64,000 nt of DNA from Naumovozyma dairenensis CBS 421 (Eukaryota > Ascomycota > Saccharomycetes > Saccharomycetales > Saccharomycetaceae), in assembly GCF_000227115.2 (NCBI RefSeq), contig NC_016483.1, forward strand, positions 930,001 through 994,000, written 5' to 3'. Shown in pieces: positions 29,418 to 40,144 of the stretch. The notes below the pieces were generated by a model. It was not told where the DNA came from and did no database searches. It worked only from the letters and a program-made list of their open reading frames with translations. The first letter of the stretch is position 1; the number at the start of each line of letters is the position of its first letter. Both the position numbers and the translations under genes were made by a program.

Positions 29418-31778
29418 TTATTCAGCCAATGCAGTATTTATTGTATCTCGTACTTTTTCCAAAGCCCTAAGATATGATGATCTCTTCTTGTATTGCGTAA
29501 ACATGTACAAATATTTTGCATTCCAATTATCCATAACTTTTTCAAAAAACTGTGTACCACTCCATAACTCTATTATTTTACTTTTGATTTCATTATGCTT
29601 ATCAATCCATTCATCTAATTGCTGGGTGAATTGTTTTAATTGCAATAGTTGTAATTCAAAATTAGTTTGTCCATTCAATAAACTATCCATGTCGTCATAT
29701 AACAATTCTAGAGATAATAACGGTTTCCAAACACATAAACGTATCTTATTAGCTTCATCGTTAGTCAAATTATCTTTATATGCATTCAATAATCTGTCAC
29801 TCCAACCATATTCTTGATTAGATACTATTTCAAATTGCGTCATTGGTATTGGAGTTAATCTTGCTGCCCAAAAATTAATGCATGAAACATAATCATGTGC
29901 GTCCTTTATTGAATTTGTCTTGAATTCAAGAACGTTTGCACCGCCATTAATTCCATTCGGAAACGATATTGTAAAATTCCCAACAGGGTTTGTTTTCTTT
30001 CTCGTGCTCGTATGATTGCCCGTTGTGTGAGATCCTATGATGACATTATCTTGAAATACTTCAGATATACATTCATAGAGGTTATAAACGAAATAATCAG
30101 AGCAAATCTTTTTAAAATGATCGAAATTATTGGTCAAATTATTTTCCGAATGTAGCACAATGTTTTTCTTCAACTTAAATATGAATATCCTACCTTCGAA
30201 GATTCTTATCCTTGCTTTCACCCACTTGGAATTGGCTTCTAACATTGATAGTTGAGATTTTTTCTCATCAAATAATGAATTTCTCTTATTAGTTATTTTC
30301 AACCATTTGAATATCGATTTATTATTATTGTTGTTGTTGCTGTTAATGGATCCTCTTTTGTTATTGCTTGAAGACGACGAAGGATCCACTGGATTACCAC
30401 TACTTGTAATATTATCATCGTACGTGGCTACATCCATCATCTTATTTTTATCGATTATACTAAGAATACTATCGATGTTCCAAAGTTTCTTTGTAGATTT
30501 ATTTCGAAGTAAAAGATCATCGATTGGTTCCTTTGTATATAATTGAGGTAATGGTATATTGTGATGAAATTTCCAATTTGATGTAGTGTTTTCAAATTCT
30601 CGTCTTGCTTTCGTAGTAGTAGTAGTAGTAGTAGTTGTTGTTGTTGTTGTTGACGATGTAAGTATAGAGTCGTTGGTCGAATATATTGATTGAGTTCTAG
30701 AATTAGATCTATCCATTTGATATTGTCTATCATTATTATTATTATTATTATCAAAATTGAAAGAAAGTTTCGACGATGTTCTTATTGATGATGGTCTGGC
30801 ATGCTTTGAGGAATGTTTAGAAAACAGTGGCAGCGGTGTATATTTCAATGCTTCATAATATGATAATAATTCATGTTGTAAATGTGGTCTAATTTGATTC
30901 ATATCAATATTATGAGACTCTGGTTCCCTTTCCAATGCATATATAGTATTTGAAATGAATGCACTTGACGTAAATTTTTGCTGGTGCTTGCTACCACTAA
31001 TATTGGTTTTGCTTTTATTGTTATTAGACGTAGCAGTTATATTATTATGCAAATCGGAATTCAATATTAACAAAGAAAATAAGACAATATGACACAATTT
31101 ATAATTCGATTTCCAAATAGTATCAGGATGGCATTGTACCCATTGTTTACTTGTTTCTTCTAATATTCTATCAATATTTTGAGCTTCTGCAATGAAATAA
31201 AGATTGGATGATATTTTTTGTAATACAGACAATAATGATAATGGTAACGGTCGTAATAAATGGATAAAAGTTTGCAAGATTTCATGGTTTTCCTTTGAAC
31301 CTAAGAAATCTGCATAATCTTTAAATGAATAACCTTGTAATGTTCCTTTTAAGATGTCACATGTTACTGCATATGTCTCATCAACATCAGTATCAGTATC
31401 ACTATCTTTATTGTCAATCTTCCGATAGTTCAAATTCTTATTATTTATATCGTTTTGCTCAGTATTTCCTTGCGAACTATCTATAGATGATAGAGGTGTA
31501 TTCATAGGAATGATTGTATTCGATGATTGTTCACCTTGACTTATATTTATACGTGGTGATGTGTTATTATTTCTTTCAGCATTGTTATAATTATTGGGAT
31601 CTAGCCGATTTAATTCCACAAAATCATTAATATTTGTTAGTTTTGGAGATTCTAATAAAGTACGAGACTTCGAATGTATGGAGGGAGAGGATATAATGGC
31701 ATTCTTTGTAGATTTGCTCGGTTGTATATTATCTAATAGATCCAATATTACGTTAACATCCGCATCACTACTAGGCAT
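29418..31778 (-). CDS. YEL1: Arf guanine-nucleotide exchange factor Yel1
   Basis: A 786-residue protein (S. cerevisiae 687) with an N-terminal Ser/Asn-rich tail. A Sec7 domain lies at about residues 130-305 and carries the catalytic-glutamate loop FIAEAQNIDRI and LLILNSDLHNN. A Thr/Asn-rich spacer contains a pure threonine run near residue 380 (from triplet repeats at 30613-30651). A PH-like domain lies at about 510-645 and a helical C-terminal region follows. Yel1 activates Arf3 at the bud neck and tip, affecting polarity and PIP2. The gene keeps its S. cerevisiae neighbours CMC2 and SKT5. Confidence 0.92.
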   Translation of the reverse strand: MPSSDADVNVILDLLDNIQPSKSTKNAIISSPSIHSKSRTLLESPKLTNINDFVELNRLDPNNYNNAERNNNTSPRINISQGEQSSNTIIPMNTPLSSIDSSQGNTEQNDINNKNLNYRKIDNKDSDTDTDVDETYAVTCDILKGTLQGYSFKDYADFLGSKENHEILQTFIHLLRPLPLSLLSVLQKISSNLYFIAEAQNIDRILEETSKQWVQCHPDTIWKSNYKLCHIVLFSLLILNSDLHNNITATSNNNKSKTNISGSKHQQKFTSSAFISNTIYALEREPESHNIDMNQIRPHLQHELLSYYEALKYTPLPLFSKHSSKHARPSSIRTSSKLSFNFDNNNNNNDRQYQMDRSNSRTQSIYSTNDSILTSSTTTTTTTTTTTTTKARREFENTTSNWKFHHNIPLPQLYTKEPIDDLLLRNKSTKKLWNIDSILSIIDKNKMMDVATYDDNITSSGNPVDPSSSSSNNKRGSINSNNNNNNKSIFKWLKITNKRNSLFDEKKSQLSMLEANSKWVKARIRIFEGRIFIFKLKKNIVLHSENNLTNNFDHFKKICSDYFVYNLYECISEVFQDNVIIGSHTTGNHTSTRKKTNPVGNFTISFPNGINGGANVLEFKTNSIKDAHDYVSCINFWAARLTPIPMTQFEIVSNQEYGWSDRLLNAYKDNLTNDEANKIRLCVWKPLLSLELLYDDMDSLLNGQTNFELQLLQLKQFTQQLDEWIDKHNEIKSKIIELWSGTQFFEKVMDNWNAKYLYMFTQYKKRSSYLRALEKVRDTINTALAE
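30613..30651. repeat. Trinucleotide repeat inside YEL1 (poly-Thr)
   Basis: GTA/GTT triplets on the plus strand encode about 13 consecutive threonines on the minus strand. It is a length-variable coding microsatellite in a spacer, not in a domain. Confidence 0.85.
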
Positions 31779-33170
31779 GTTCTCAACTTCTTTTCTACTG
31801 GCTTGCCACTGTCCTATTTTCTCACTTGCTATTGAAGATATATTAATTACTCTGGTACAATGACTTCAAAAGGGATATTCAGCAATGAATCTGATTTATG
31901 TAATAAGGTAAGAATCTTGTCATCGTGTTCTTTTTGTTATTGTTTTTCGGATCATCGATGTTAAGTTCGATTTCCAATTAAATGAGTACGTTAAGTTAAC
32001 GGATACTCGACCTTCCCCTATTGGAAGCATCTAAAGATGAGGTATAGTATCTAGCAAGACTGTTTAGCCGGGATAAGATAAAGAATATAGATTAATTCAC
32101 AGATCAAGGTAGGGTCTACCTGGTATATTTAATACCTTATCTATGGTATTCACGGTAGAAGAATCGCTAACTGTAGATCAGCAGTACGCAGTGCCTGTCT
32201 ACTTCTTTGTAAAAGCAACAAGAACAGAGTAAATGGGACTATATATACATTACTCTTCAAATTATAATTCCCTGATGAACCCTAAACTATATACAGTTCC
32301 AATATACGGGTATCATAGATCATTTTCTTGCATTAGTATGATCACAAAACAAACCACATTTTGATGAAGGACAGTTTTAATAAACCTTCTGTTGGCGTAA
32401 CTACATGGCTAATGAACACTATATAAACAACAACTTCACTAAGAGGACTGGAACCTCTTGCTCGTACCAATTGGTTGAGACAGCGTCCTACGTACTTGCC
32501 AGAAAGTAATTTCTTCCTGTTACTATATTCTGTTTAACGAATGGTATTTCTGTCTATAAGGTTGAAAAATTGGCTGAGTAGTGATAGACTAGTTTAGAAT
32601 GCAGTGCAGTAGATTATATAACAACGTTCTCATCGACAGAACAGAACAGAACAGCACAGACCCCTGATAAATTATTTGCATTAAGTTAATTGAAATAAAG
32701 TGCCAAGATCATTAATATTATATAATAAGACCCCATACTCTTTGTCGTCACATATACTGTTGTACGGATGTTTCACTAAACAAATACATGCCACCCCATT
32801 TCCCCATTGAAGGTCCCGGCTATAAACCCCTGGCATCTTCCATTTTCCACGCCAAATTCGGAAAAAATCGATCGATCCATTTATTTTGTCCATTTTTGCA
32901 ACATTTTTTATAGTAGCCATACGTCGTAGACATTACCTCACTCAAGGTATATTTAAATACGTAAATACGTCTGCCCCACGTTTTTCTTTGTTTCATATTT
33001 TTTGAAGGTTTCTGGACAAATAAAGAGATATAAGACTGTCGTTTCAATTGGAAGATAGAGTTTTGCCACTGCTATTCTCTCGTTTTTTATTTGCAAAGGC
33101 TTCGAAACAGAATATTAGTAGATCATTCCCACGCTCTCCTACCCCTCTTATATATCCACCCACAGAACCA
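31779..33170. other. Divergent promoter region of YEL1 and SKT5
   Basis: A 1392-bp spacer between divergent genes. There is an ACAGA-type short repeat at about 32637-32656 and pyrimidine-rich DNA before SKT5. The minus-strand frames at 32681-33047 look random. No RNA gene was seen. Confidence 0.5.
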
Positions 33171-35090
33171 ATGGCAATGACACCTTCTTCTATCCACCCT
33201 TATAAGAAGCATTTATTACAATCTCGAAATCTCCCCTTCGAAACTGCTAATAATGTTTCTCCAGAATTGAGGCAGGCATCACCCGCTGTAAGTGAAGGCA
33301 ATACATACCAAAACGATAGGTTTACCTCCACCACTTCTATAAATAGACCACCATCAAATGTCTCAAACTCATTCTCAAACTTAGGACCACAATCTAGAGC
33401 TCAATCACAATCGCAATTACAGTTACAAGCTCCATCACTAAGAGAGACAGTATCTGACATTTCGGGAAATAATATCAATAATACTAATAATAATCTAAGC
33501 CAAGAATATTTCGATTTACCTCCCCCTTCACTACCGCATTCAGGACAGAGATCAATAGTATCATTAAATTCTCCATCTCCTGCTGCATCTTCTTCTTCCT
33601 CTTCCAGTGTCGCAATTAATAAAATTAACAGAAATAACAATAACAGTAACAATATTTTTGCTAATGGGTCAACAAGTTCTTTGAATACCAATACAACAGG
33701 CAATAATAAGAATACAAAGAAAACTAGAACTCGATCCGTTGATTTATCACATTTATATCTATTAAATAGTAGCCAAGAAACTCAATTAACTGCCACAAAT
33801 GAATCAGTGGCAGATATATCACATCAAATGATTAGTCACTACTTAGGTGATGAAAATAACTCATCATTAGTACCAAGATTAGAAACCATTGAAATGTATA
33901 GACAAAACGTTAAAAAATCAAAAGATCCAAATGTCCTTTTCCAATATGCTCAATACATTTTACAAACAGCATTAACCACATCAGAATCTTCATCACCTGT
34001 CTCTATACGGACTCCATCAAAGAAAAATGTCTCAACAAAGACAATAACTCAAAAGGAATTGAAAAAACAATTCTTGAAAGAAGCACAACATTACTTGAAA
34101 AAATTAAGTGATAAAGGTTACTCAGACGCCCAATACCTATTAGCCGATGCATATTCTTCAGGAGCATTCGGTAAGATTGAAAACAAGGAAGCATTCAATT
34201 TATTCCAAACTGCAGCAAAACATGGTCACATAGAATCCGCATATAGAACATCTCATTGCCTAGAAGAAGGTCTCGGTACGGCAAGAGATTCACGTAAGGC
34301 TTTGAATTTCTTGAAATTTGCAGCTAGTAGAAATCACTCTTCTGCAATGTATAAATTGGGTCTTTATTCATTTTATGGAAGAATGGGACTCCCCAACGAC
34401 GTTAATACAAAACAAAATGGTGTTAAATGGTTATCTAGAGCCGCGGCAAGAGCAAACGAATTGACTTGCGCTGCTCCTTATGAATTAGCCAAGATTTATG
34501 AACAAGGGTTTCTAGATATTGTCATCCCTGATGAAAAATATGCAATGGAATTATATATTCAAGCCGCTACATTGGGTCATACTAAATCGGCTACCTTATT
34601 GGGACAAATTTATGAAGCAGGTAATGATGTAGTTCAACAAGATACTAGTCTTTCAATACATTATTATACTCAAGCTTCATTACAAGGCGGTGACCCTGTA
34701 GCAATGCTAGGATTATGTGCTTGGTATCTCGTAGGAGCGGAACCTGCTTTCAAAAAAGATGAAAATGAAGCTTTCCAATGGGCTTTAAGAGCAGCAAATG
34801 CTGGGTTACCAAAGGCTCAATTTACATTGGGCCATTTTTATGAGCATGGGAAAGGTTGTGAAATTAATGAATCATTGGCATGGAAATGGTATGAAAGAGC
34901 AGCAGAAAATAATGATGAAAGAGCATTGAATAAAGTAGGATCCAAATTTGGTCAAGATAAACTTAAAAATTTATCAACCGGTGACGCGAAAGTAAAAGGT
35001 AAACAATTGCTAAAGGGGAAAACACATAAGAAATCAAAAAGTATTAGTTCTTTGAATTTATTTTCTGTTTTCGAAAGTAACAAAAAATAA
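33171..35090 (+). CDS. SKT5: Chitin synthase III activator Skt5 (Chs4), lacking the CaaX tail
   Basis: A 639-residue protein. The N-terminal half is Ser/Asn-rich and contains the conserved RTRSVDLSHLYLLN and TATNESVADISHQMISHYLG. Sel1-like (TPR-type) repeats fill about residues 240-600 (SDAQYLLADAYSSGAFGKIE; ARANELTCAAPYELAKIYEQ; QFTLGHFYEHGKGCE). Skt5 activates Chs3 and links it through Bni4 to the bud-neck septins. The frame is open 41 codons upstream, but without ATG. The first ATG (33171) gives MAMTPSSIHPYKKHLLQS, aligning with the yeast N-terminus; 33177 is an alternative. The protein stops after SLNLFSVFESNKK, whereas S. cerevisiae Skt5 (696) continues about 110 residues to a farnesylation box (CVIM). 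The sporulation paralogue SHC1 is an alternative name, but the YEL1/KIP1 position is that of SKT5. Confidence 0.92.
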   Translation: MAMTPSSIHPYKKHLLQSRNLPFETANNVSPELRQASPAVSEGNTYQNDRFTSTTSINRPPSNVSNSFSNLGPQSRAQSQSQLQLQAPSLRETVSDISGNNINNTNNNLSQEYFDLPPPSLPHSGQRSIVSLNSPSPAASSSSSSSVAINKINRNNNNSNNIFANGSTSSLNTNTTGNNKNTKKTRTRSVDLSHLYLLNSSQETQLTATNESVADISHQMISHYLGDENNSSLVPRLETIEMYRQNVKKSKDPNVLFQYAQYILQTALTTSESSSPVSIRTPSKKNVSTKTITQKELKKQFLKEAQHYLKKLSDKGYSDAQYLLADAYSSGAFGKIENKEAFNLFQTAAKHGHIESAYRTSHCLEEGLGTARDSRKALNFLKFAASRNHSSAMYKLGLYSFYGRMGLPNDVNTKQNGVKWLSRAAARANELTCAAPYELAKIYEQGFLDIVIPDEKYAMELYIQAATLGHTKSATLLGQIYEAGNDVVQQDTSLSIHYYTQASLQGGDPVAMLGLCAWYLVGAEPAFKKDENEAFQWALRAANAGLPKAQFTLGHFYEHGKGCEINESLAWKWYERAAENNDERALNKVGSKFGQDKLKNLSTGDAKVKGKQLLKGKTHKKSKSISSLNLFSVFESNKK

Positions 35091-35402
35091 CTTCTAGTTT
35101 AGTCTAGTCATTTTTGTGATTAATTAACTCCCATGAACCCTTACTTAATGAGCTCCTAGTATTTATATAACTTTTTCTGTCAATATAAATAGTATTCCAT
35201 AAACTCATATTTATTAATATTATAAATTCTTTCTATAATTATATTCTCACTTAATGTTATATTTCTATTTTTACATACATAGATGTATAAACGCCAGGCT
35301 CCACCTTCATGTATATAACTCAGAAAGAATATTTATACTATTTTATTTTTTTGCTAAAAAGTTACATGTAAAGTAACGATCACCTTTCTATATTAAAAAT
35401 TA
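35091..35402. other. Convergent 3' flank of SKT5 and KIP1
   Basis: 312 AT-rich bases between convergent genes. The translation downstream of the SKT5 stop was checked in the three forward frames by eye and shows no continuation of the Skt5 C-terminus. Confidence 0.6.
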
Positions 35403-38400
35403 CTATTTATCAAGGCGAGCCTTTTTGGACACGTCTCTATTATTATTATTAGAAGTATCATCATTATTGTTTTTATTATCCATTCTTAAATTCGGCACAG
35501 TAGTAAACCTTCGTTTTAAATTATTAACAGGATGTTGGTTTTCAATTCCTGGTTTACTCGTAGTATCGTCACCGTTCTTGATCGCATTCGTGTTCTTTGC
35601 CGTAACAATTGGCATGGTGACAGCTCTCTTGTTATTTGAATTGATACTCTTCGGAACAAGAACTTTTGGTAACGGTTGATCAGGAACAGGAACTGGTGTG
35701 CTCGGGATATAGTTCGTCGGGTCCACCATATTATGCCCCATAGGAGACACAGCGTTGGGGACAAAAAATTCTGAAGAAGAAGATGATGAAGAATTCTTCA
35801 TTTCCGTATAGATATGGAAATTCTTTGGTTTCGATAATTTAGGCAATTCATCTATGATTTCATTGTTTACTTCAAGCTTTAAGATTGGATAATTGGGCTG
35901 TGAGTATTGTTGGATTGGCTCATTAATGGAAGCCATCACTGATTCCACAGACGAACAATGGTCAATGATTATATCAGATTGTGATTTAGAGATTTGTAAT
36001 GTATTATCTTTATAATCATTTAATATATAATGATATAGTTCGGATAGCTTTGATTTAATGGATTCTAAATTATTTTCATTAAATTGGTTTTCTTCAGTTA
36101 TAGTATCATGCAAAGTTTTAAAAGCGTTCTGTATTGATATTTGTTTGGAGGTTAATCCAGATGTTAGTTCAGTGTTAAATTTGGTGATCAACTTTTCTAG
36201 ATTATTGGAAACTTCGATATTTGTTCTATCTTTGACAGTCGTTATTATTTCATTAAATGACTTCTGTATTGGAATTTCTTTTACTCGAGTTTCCAATGAA
36301 GTTTTATTCCTGTCAAAGGATTCTTTGAGTGTAAAAGGAAGTTTCTCGGTATGTTCATTGATTGATAATAATGAGGCAATAGTTTCCATGAGTAAAGAAC
36401 TCATTTGTTTATCCTGTCTTTCTTGGAGACCTTTATTGAACTGTGTTAAAACGTTCTCAGATCTTTGTAATATATCTACATCTAAATCCGTTTGTTTTTT
36501 CTCAGCTTGATTTATTATGTTCTTGATATCTTTGAAAATATTTGAACGTTCCTTGGAAACATGATCTTGGAAATAAGATTTTAAGGATTGCAAGTTTTCA
36601 TTCAATGAATTCGTACTTTCCTTTTCCTTCATGAATTGATGCTCTAATGTTTGAATTTTCTTTTGTTGGGATATAATAACCTGTTTCAAATCTTCAGTTT
36701 CCTCAATGGTTTGGTCTTCTAAGTCCTTAAAACTTGACGATAAATAGCCGTTCAAATCGGTAAGTTGAGTACTTATTAAACCCTCCATGGATTTAGTACA
36801 AGAATGGACGTTATTGTAGCATTCTTCGAGTATTGTTTTATGACTAATAAGGAAATGATTTGTATCTCGTAGGTAAGGTTCGTTTAATAAATTTAAGTCC
36901 TTAGCTAATGTCAATTCAAGGTTCTGTAATAACTCAAATGTTTTCATTAATGATATTGAACCTAACTTGTTTGAGGTTTCCTTTTGGTTCGCCACAACAT
37001 TGGTTTCAAGTTCATTAAATACACTTTGCATGACATCATTAAAGTTAATATTATAAGATTGTAAGGAGTTTTTCAATCGTAATAATTCGTCTCTTTGAAT
37101 AGATAATTGATTGAAAGTTTCTTCCATATTATTCATATATTGGGTAGAATTATGATGAATTCTATTCCGTTCTTTATCCAAATTTTGTATTAAGGCAATA
37201 TTGGATTCATGGATTTGAAGAACTCTTTGAACAAATGAATTTGAATTGATTTGATAATTTTCGAGTAAATCCATTAATTGATATTTTTCTGATCTTAATT
37301 GCTTCGTTACTTGTTCATTTTCCTTTAAGTTACTTTCCAAGTTCTTATTTAACTCTGTTTGTCGAACATATTTCTCTTTGAATTTTTGAATTTGTTCTTC
37401 CATATTATGAATTTTAGTCTTTTGCTCATCAACCAAGATACCATTACTTTCATATAAATCTAATTGATCTTGTGTAATACAAATACCATCTTTTTGTCTA
37501 GATGTCTTCAATTCTAGTCTAAGTCTTTCAATTTCGGAGACATATTCGTTAATACATGTATCTTTCGACATGGATTGATTAATTTGTGGGGTATTTTTTA
37601 TAGATTTAGCGCGTATTGCATATTCCAACGTACTCACAGTTTCTTCCATTGATATTTTTGCCGGTGATATCGTGGCGATAATACAAGTTTTCGTTTTACC
37701 TCCTAATGAATCCTGTAATAATCTAGTTAATTTAGATTCTCTATATGGAATATGTTGTGAATGATCGACTAAGGCATTGATAACTCTACCCAATGTTAAT
37801 AACGACTTATTAATTAAACCAGCTTCTTGTGCTCTCTTATTTTCTGCACCTGATCTATTTATATTTTCACTACCTGCTAAATCAACCAAATTTAATTTCC
37901 CCGTCTTTATATATTGTTCCCCCGATATTGGATCGATTTTCGTTATATTTGTTGCTATTGTAAATACAGTATGTGATCTAGATGATAAATCATTGCATTT
38001 TGTGGAAGCTACTTTCCTTTTCAAGGATCCATCCATCAATAATTGTAAACCTTCATGAGCGGATTTGATATAAATTTCTTCCATTCCCTTCACCATGATG
38101 GATGAACTTGCATTGTTATTATTATCAAATATCCTAATGGTTTCTTCCTCTGATTCATTTTGAGCAAATAAATCTTTCAATCGTTCATTATATAATTCCA
38201 AGAATGAAATCTTTACAGAATAATCATTTTCCAATGCTAACATTTTAAACAAATTCACTAATACTCTTGGAATAATTCCTGCATGTTCCCCCAATAGGAT
38301 CATATCTTTTGATTCCAGATTGCCCAGTATATTTAAATCACCAGACATGGTATAAGTTTTCCCCGTACCAGTTTGCCCATAAGCGAAAACGGTACAATTA

Positions 38401-38963
38401 TAACCGGATAACATTTCTGATATATAATTTTTTGCAGCGTCATTAAATACAGTTTCTTGATCACTTTCAGCACCAAAGACACGATCAAATGAGTATGATT
38501 TTTTAGGATATGATAAAGGTGATGAGGGATTGGATAAGATTACTTGATTTCCTTGCGGGCCCAATGTTGATATTACTACTGAACTTTTTTCTTTGATTTC
38601 TCTTTCACTTCTTGATCGACATCTTACATACACTTTAATATTAGTGCTAGATGGAGAGGATGAAGATGATAGTATATTTGTTTCTGATGATGAGGTTGTG
38701 GAATTAGAAGGTGATGAATTTATTGGAGAGAGTCTTTGTTTCTTCTGCTGACGTCGTTGTGTAAGTGATCTTTGGCTGGGAGTGATGTGTTTATCAAAAT
38801 TGGAAGAAAATGGTTGTTTAGAGTTATTATTAGTATTGGTATTATTATTTATGCCTGAGATAGTGGTACGTCTGTTTAAGTTTGGTACTGGACCTATTGA
38901 TGTTGTACGTCTTGATCCTGAGGTGGAATTCATTGCTGATCGGGATTGATGATTTTGTGACAT
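35403..38963 (-). CDS. KIP1: Kinesin-5 motor Kip1
   Basis: A 1186-residue BimC-type kinesin (S. cerevisiae Kip1 1111). The motor domain is at about residues 108-460: NIKVYVRCRSRSEREI, P-loop GQTGTGKT (196-203), switch I NDLSSRSHTVFTI, switch II LNLVDLAGSE, and the neck segment STLEYAIRAKSIKNTPQINQ. Long coiled-coil regions follow (about 490-900), consistent with a bipolar tetramer. A basic, Asn-rich tail ends the protein and includes NNLKRRFTTVPNL and a C-terminal KKARL. Kip1 with Cin8 slides spindle microtubules apart. S. cerevisiae PRX1 is its neighbour; here it is next to TOD6, the other end of the inversion. Confidence 0.94.
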   Translation of the reverse strand: MSQNHQSRSAMNSTSGSRRTTSIGPVPNLNRRTTISGINNNTNTNNNSKQPFSSNFDKHITPSQRSLTQRRQQKKQRLSPINSSPSNSTTSSSETNILSSSSSPSSTNIKVYVRCRSRSEREIKEKSSVVISTLGPQGNQVILSNPSSPLSYPKKSYSFDRVFGAESDQETVFNDAAKNYISEMLSGYNCTVFAYGQTGTGKTYTMSGDLNILGNLESKDMILLGEHAGIIPRVLVNLFKMLALENDYSVKISFLELYNERLKDLFAQNESEEETIRIFDNNNNASSSIMVKGMEEIYIKSAHEGLQLLMDGSLKRKVASTKCNDLSSRSHTVFTIATNITKIDPISGEQYIKTGKLNLVDLAGSENINRSGAENKRAQEAGLINKSLLTLGRVINALVDHSQHIPYRESKLTRLLQDSLGGKTKTCIIATISPAKISMEETVSTLEYAIRAKSIKNTPQINQSMSKDTCINEYVSEIERLRLELKTSRQKDGICITQDQLDLYESNGILVDEQKTKIHNMEEQIQKFKEKYVRQTELNKNLESNLKENEQVTKQLRSEKYQLMDLLENYQINSNSFVQRVLQIHESNIALIQNLDKERNRIHHNSTQYMNNMEETFNQLSIQRDELLRLKNSLQSYNINFNDVMQSVFNELETNVVANQKETSNKLGSISLMKTFELLQNLELTLAKDLNLLNEPYLRDTNHFLISHKTILEECYNNVHSCTKSMEGLISTQLTDLNGYLSSSFKDLEDQTIEETEDLKQVIISQQKKIQTLEHQFMKEKESTNSLNENLQSLKSYFQDHVSKERSNIFKDIKNIINQAEKKQTDLDVDILQRSENVLTQFNKGLQERQDKQMSSLLMETIASLLSINEHTEKLPFTLKESFDRNKTSLETRVKEIPIQKSFNEIITTVKDRTNIEVSNNLEKLITKFNTELTSGLTSKQISIQNAFKTLHDTITEENQFNENNLESIKSKLSELYHYILNDYKDNTLQISKSQSDIIIDHCSSVESVMASINEPIQQYSQPNYPILKLEVNNEIIDELPKLSKPKNFHIYTEMKNSSSSSSSEFFVPNAVSPMGHNMVDPTNYIPSTPVPVPDQPLPKVLVPKSINSNNKRAVTMPIVTAKNTNAIKNGDDTTSKPGIENQHPVNNLKRRFTTVPNLRMDNKNNNDDTSNNNNRDVSKKARLDK

Positions 38964-40041
38964 TTTCCGAAACTATTGTGTTAGCCTTGGGAATATTCTG
39001 ATCAATTAACCGATTCCTGTTTCGTGCAATTGACTTTTATGTATTTGTTTGTTTGTCCATATTTTCGAAGTAGATCTCTTGTTGTTTACAAAACACGATT
39101 AATTTTTACTATACCAAACAAAATCTGTTTTCCTGTTAAGCGCGGTTTCTTCTTCACAATTGCGGGTAAGCCTATGTCCAAAAGAGGCAACTAGCCGCCC
39201 AGTAAAGAGGTGGTGGAATTTTGAAAGGAAAAGTAAACAGAACATCACAGCAGAGGAGAGAAGAAACGAGAAGATTTATATGACATAGAGGAAATAATCT
39301 TGAGTTGAAACAATGCCGAAGGCTTGCAGAACAAAATTTCTATATAGACCTAAAGGAGTTGTAAAGACTACGGTAAAGAACAACGTCCATTTATCGTTGT
39401 TTTCCACGTAATGGTTAAGATACAGGATAATGAGGAACCATTTATATATTGATCATGGTGTATTCAAGCTCCTGAAATACTAAACTACCGCGTTAAATTT
39501 TTGTTGAGGTAGGTTAGGTTTCTCCTGTCAATCTTGTTAAAGCTTCTAGGTAACCTTCTATATCCAAGATGATACTGTAAATGAAGTATGTATGTACCTC
39601 ATGCGAGGACTGAATATGACAGTAAACTTACAAAGAACTTGCCATTAACTGAATTTTACCCAAGGCAAGTGGTAATCTTACTATTAATTCAACGAAGAGG
39701 TAAGAACTCACTGCAACACACTACTGAGATATTAGTGAAATACTCATATACATTTTCATGTTCATTAACACTTTACTCCGTTTATTTGAATGTACTTACC
39801 CGAGGACAAAGGTGAAGAAGTATGGAAAAGCTTCTAGAAGACCAAAATATGCTTTGCGAACATTCGGAGTTGCCTAACACCCATGCCTTCCGCGGCACGT
39901 GCTTCCCCTGGCAGATACTCTCTTGACAAAATAGCGTGATTATTTATATTCGGGAGGAACCGTTCGCTCTACGTACACTTTAATATTTTTAATTCAATTT
40001 ATAATCTACGCCTTTGGGGTTTGCGGTTTTGCGTTTGCGTT

Positions 40042-40110
40042 GCTCATCGCCTCATCGCCGCCTCATCGCGAAGGCTCATCGCTTCATGGGCAATAACAAC
40101 AGCTCATCGG
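40042..40110. promoter_or_regulatory. Cluster of five PAC boxes upstream of TOD6
   Basis: CTCATCG cores occur at 40042-40050 (GCTCATCGC), 40051-40058, 40062-40069, 40074-40082 (GCTCATCGC) and 40102-40110 (GCTCATCGG), all in one orientation within 69 bp. In yeast PAC (GCGATGAG) is bound by Dot6 and Tod6. The cluster ends about 490 bp before the TOD6 ATG. Confidence 0.75.
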
Positions 40111-40134
40111 CTAATTAATCTCGTCCATTTTGGA

Positions 40135-40144
40135 TGAAAAATTT
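40135..40144 (+). promoter_or_regulatory. RRPE-like element (TGAAAAATTT)
   Basis: It matches the ribosomal RNA processing element core and lies 25 bp downstream of the PAC cluster. PAC plus RRPE is the usual signature of ribosome-biogenesis promoters. Confidence 0.55.

Noticed and set aside
33048..33170. 41-codon upstream extension of SKT5
   Set aside because: It begins with TTG, has no ATG, and the yeast N-terminus matches MAMTPSSIHPYKK.
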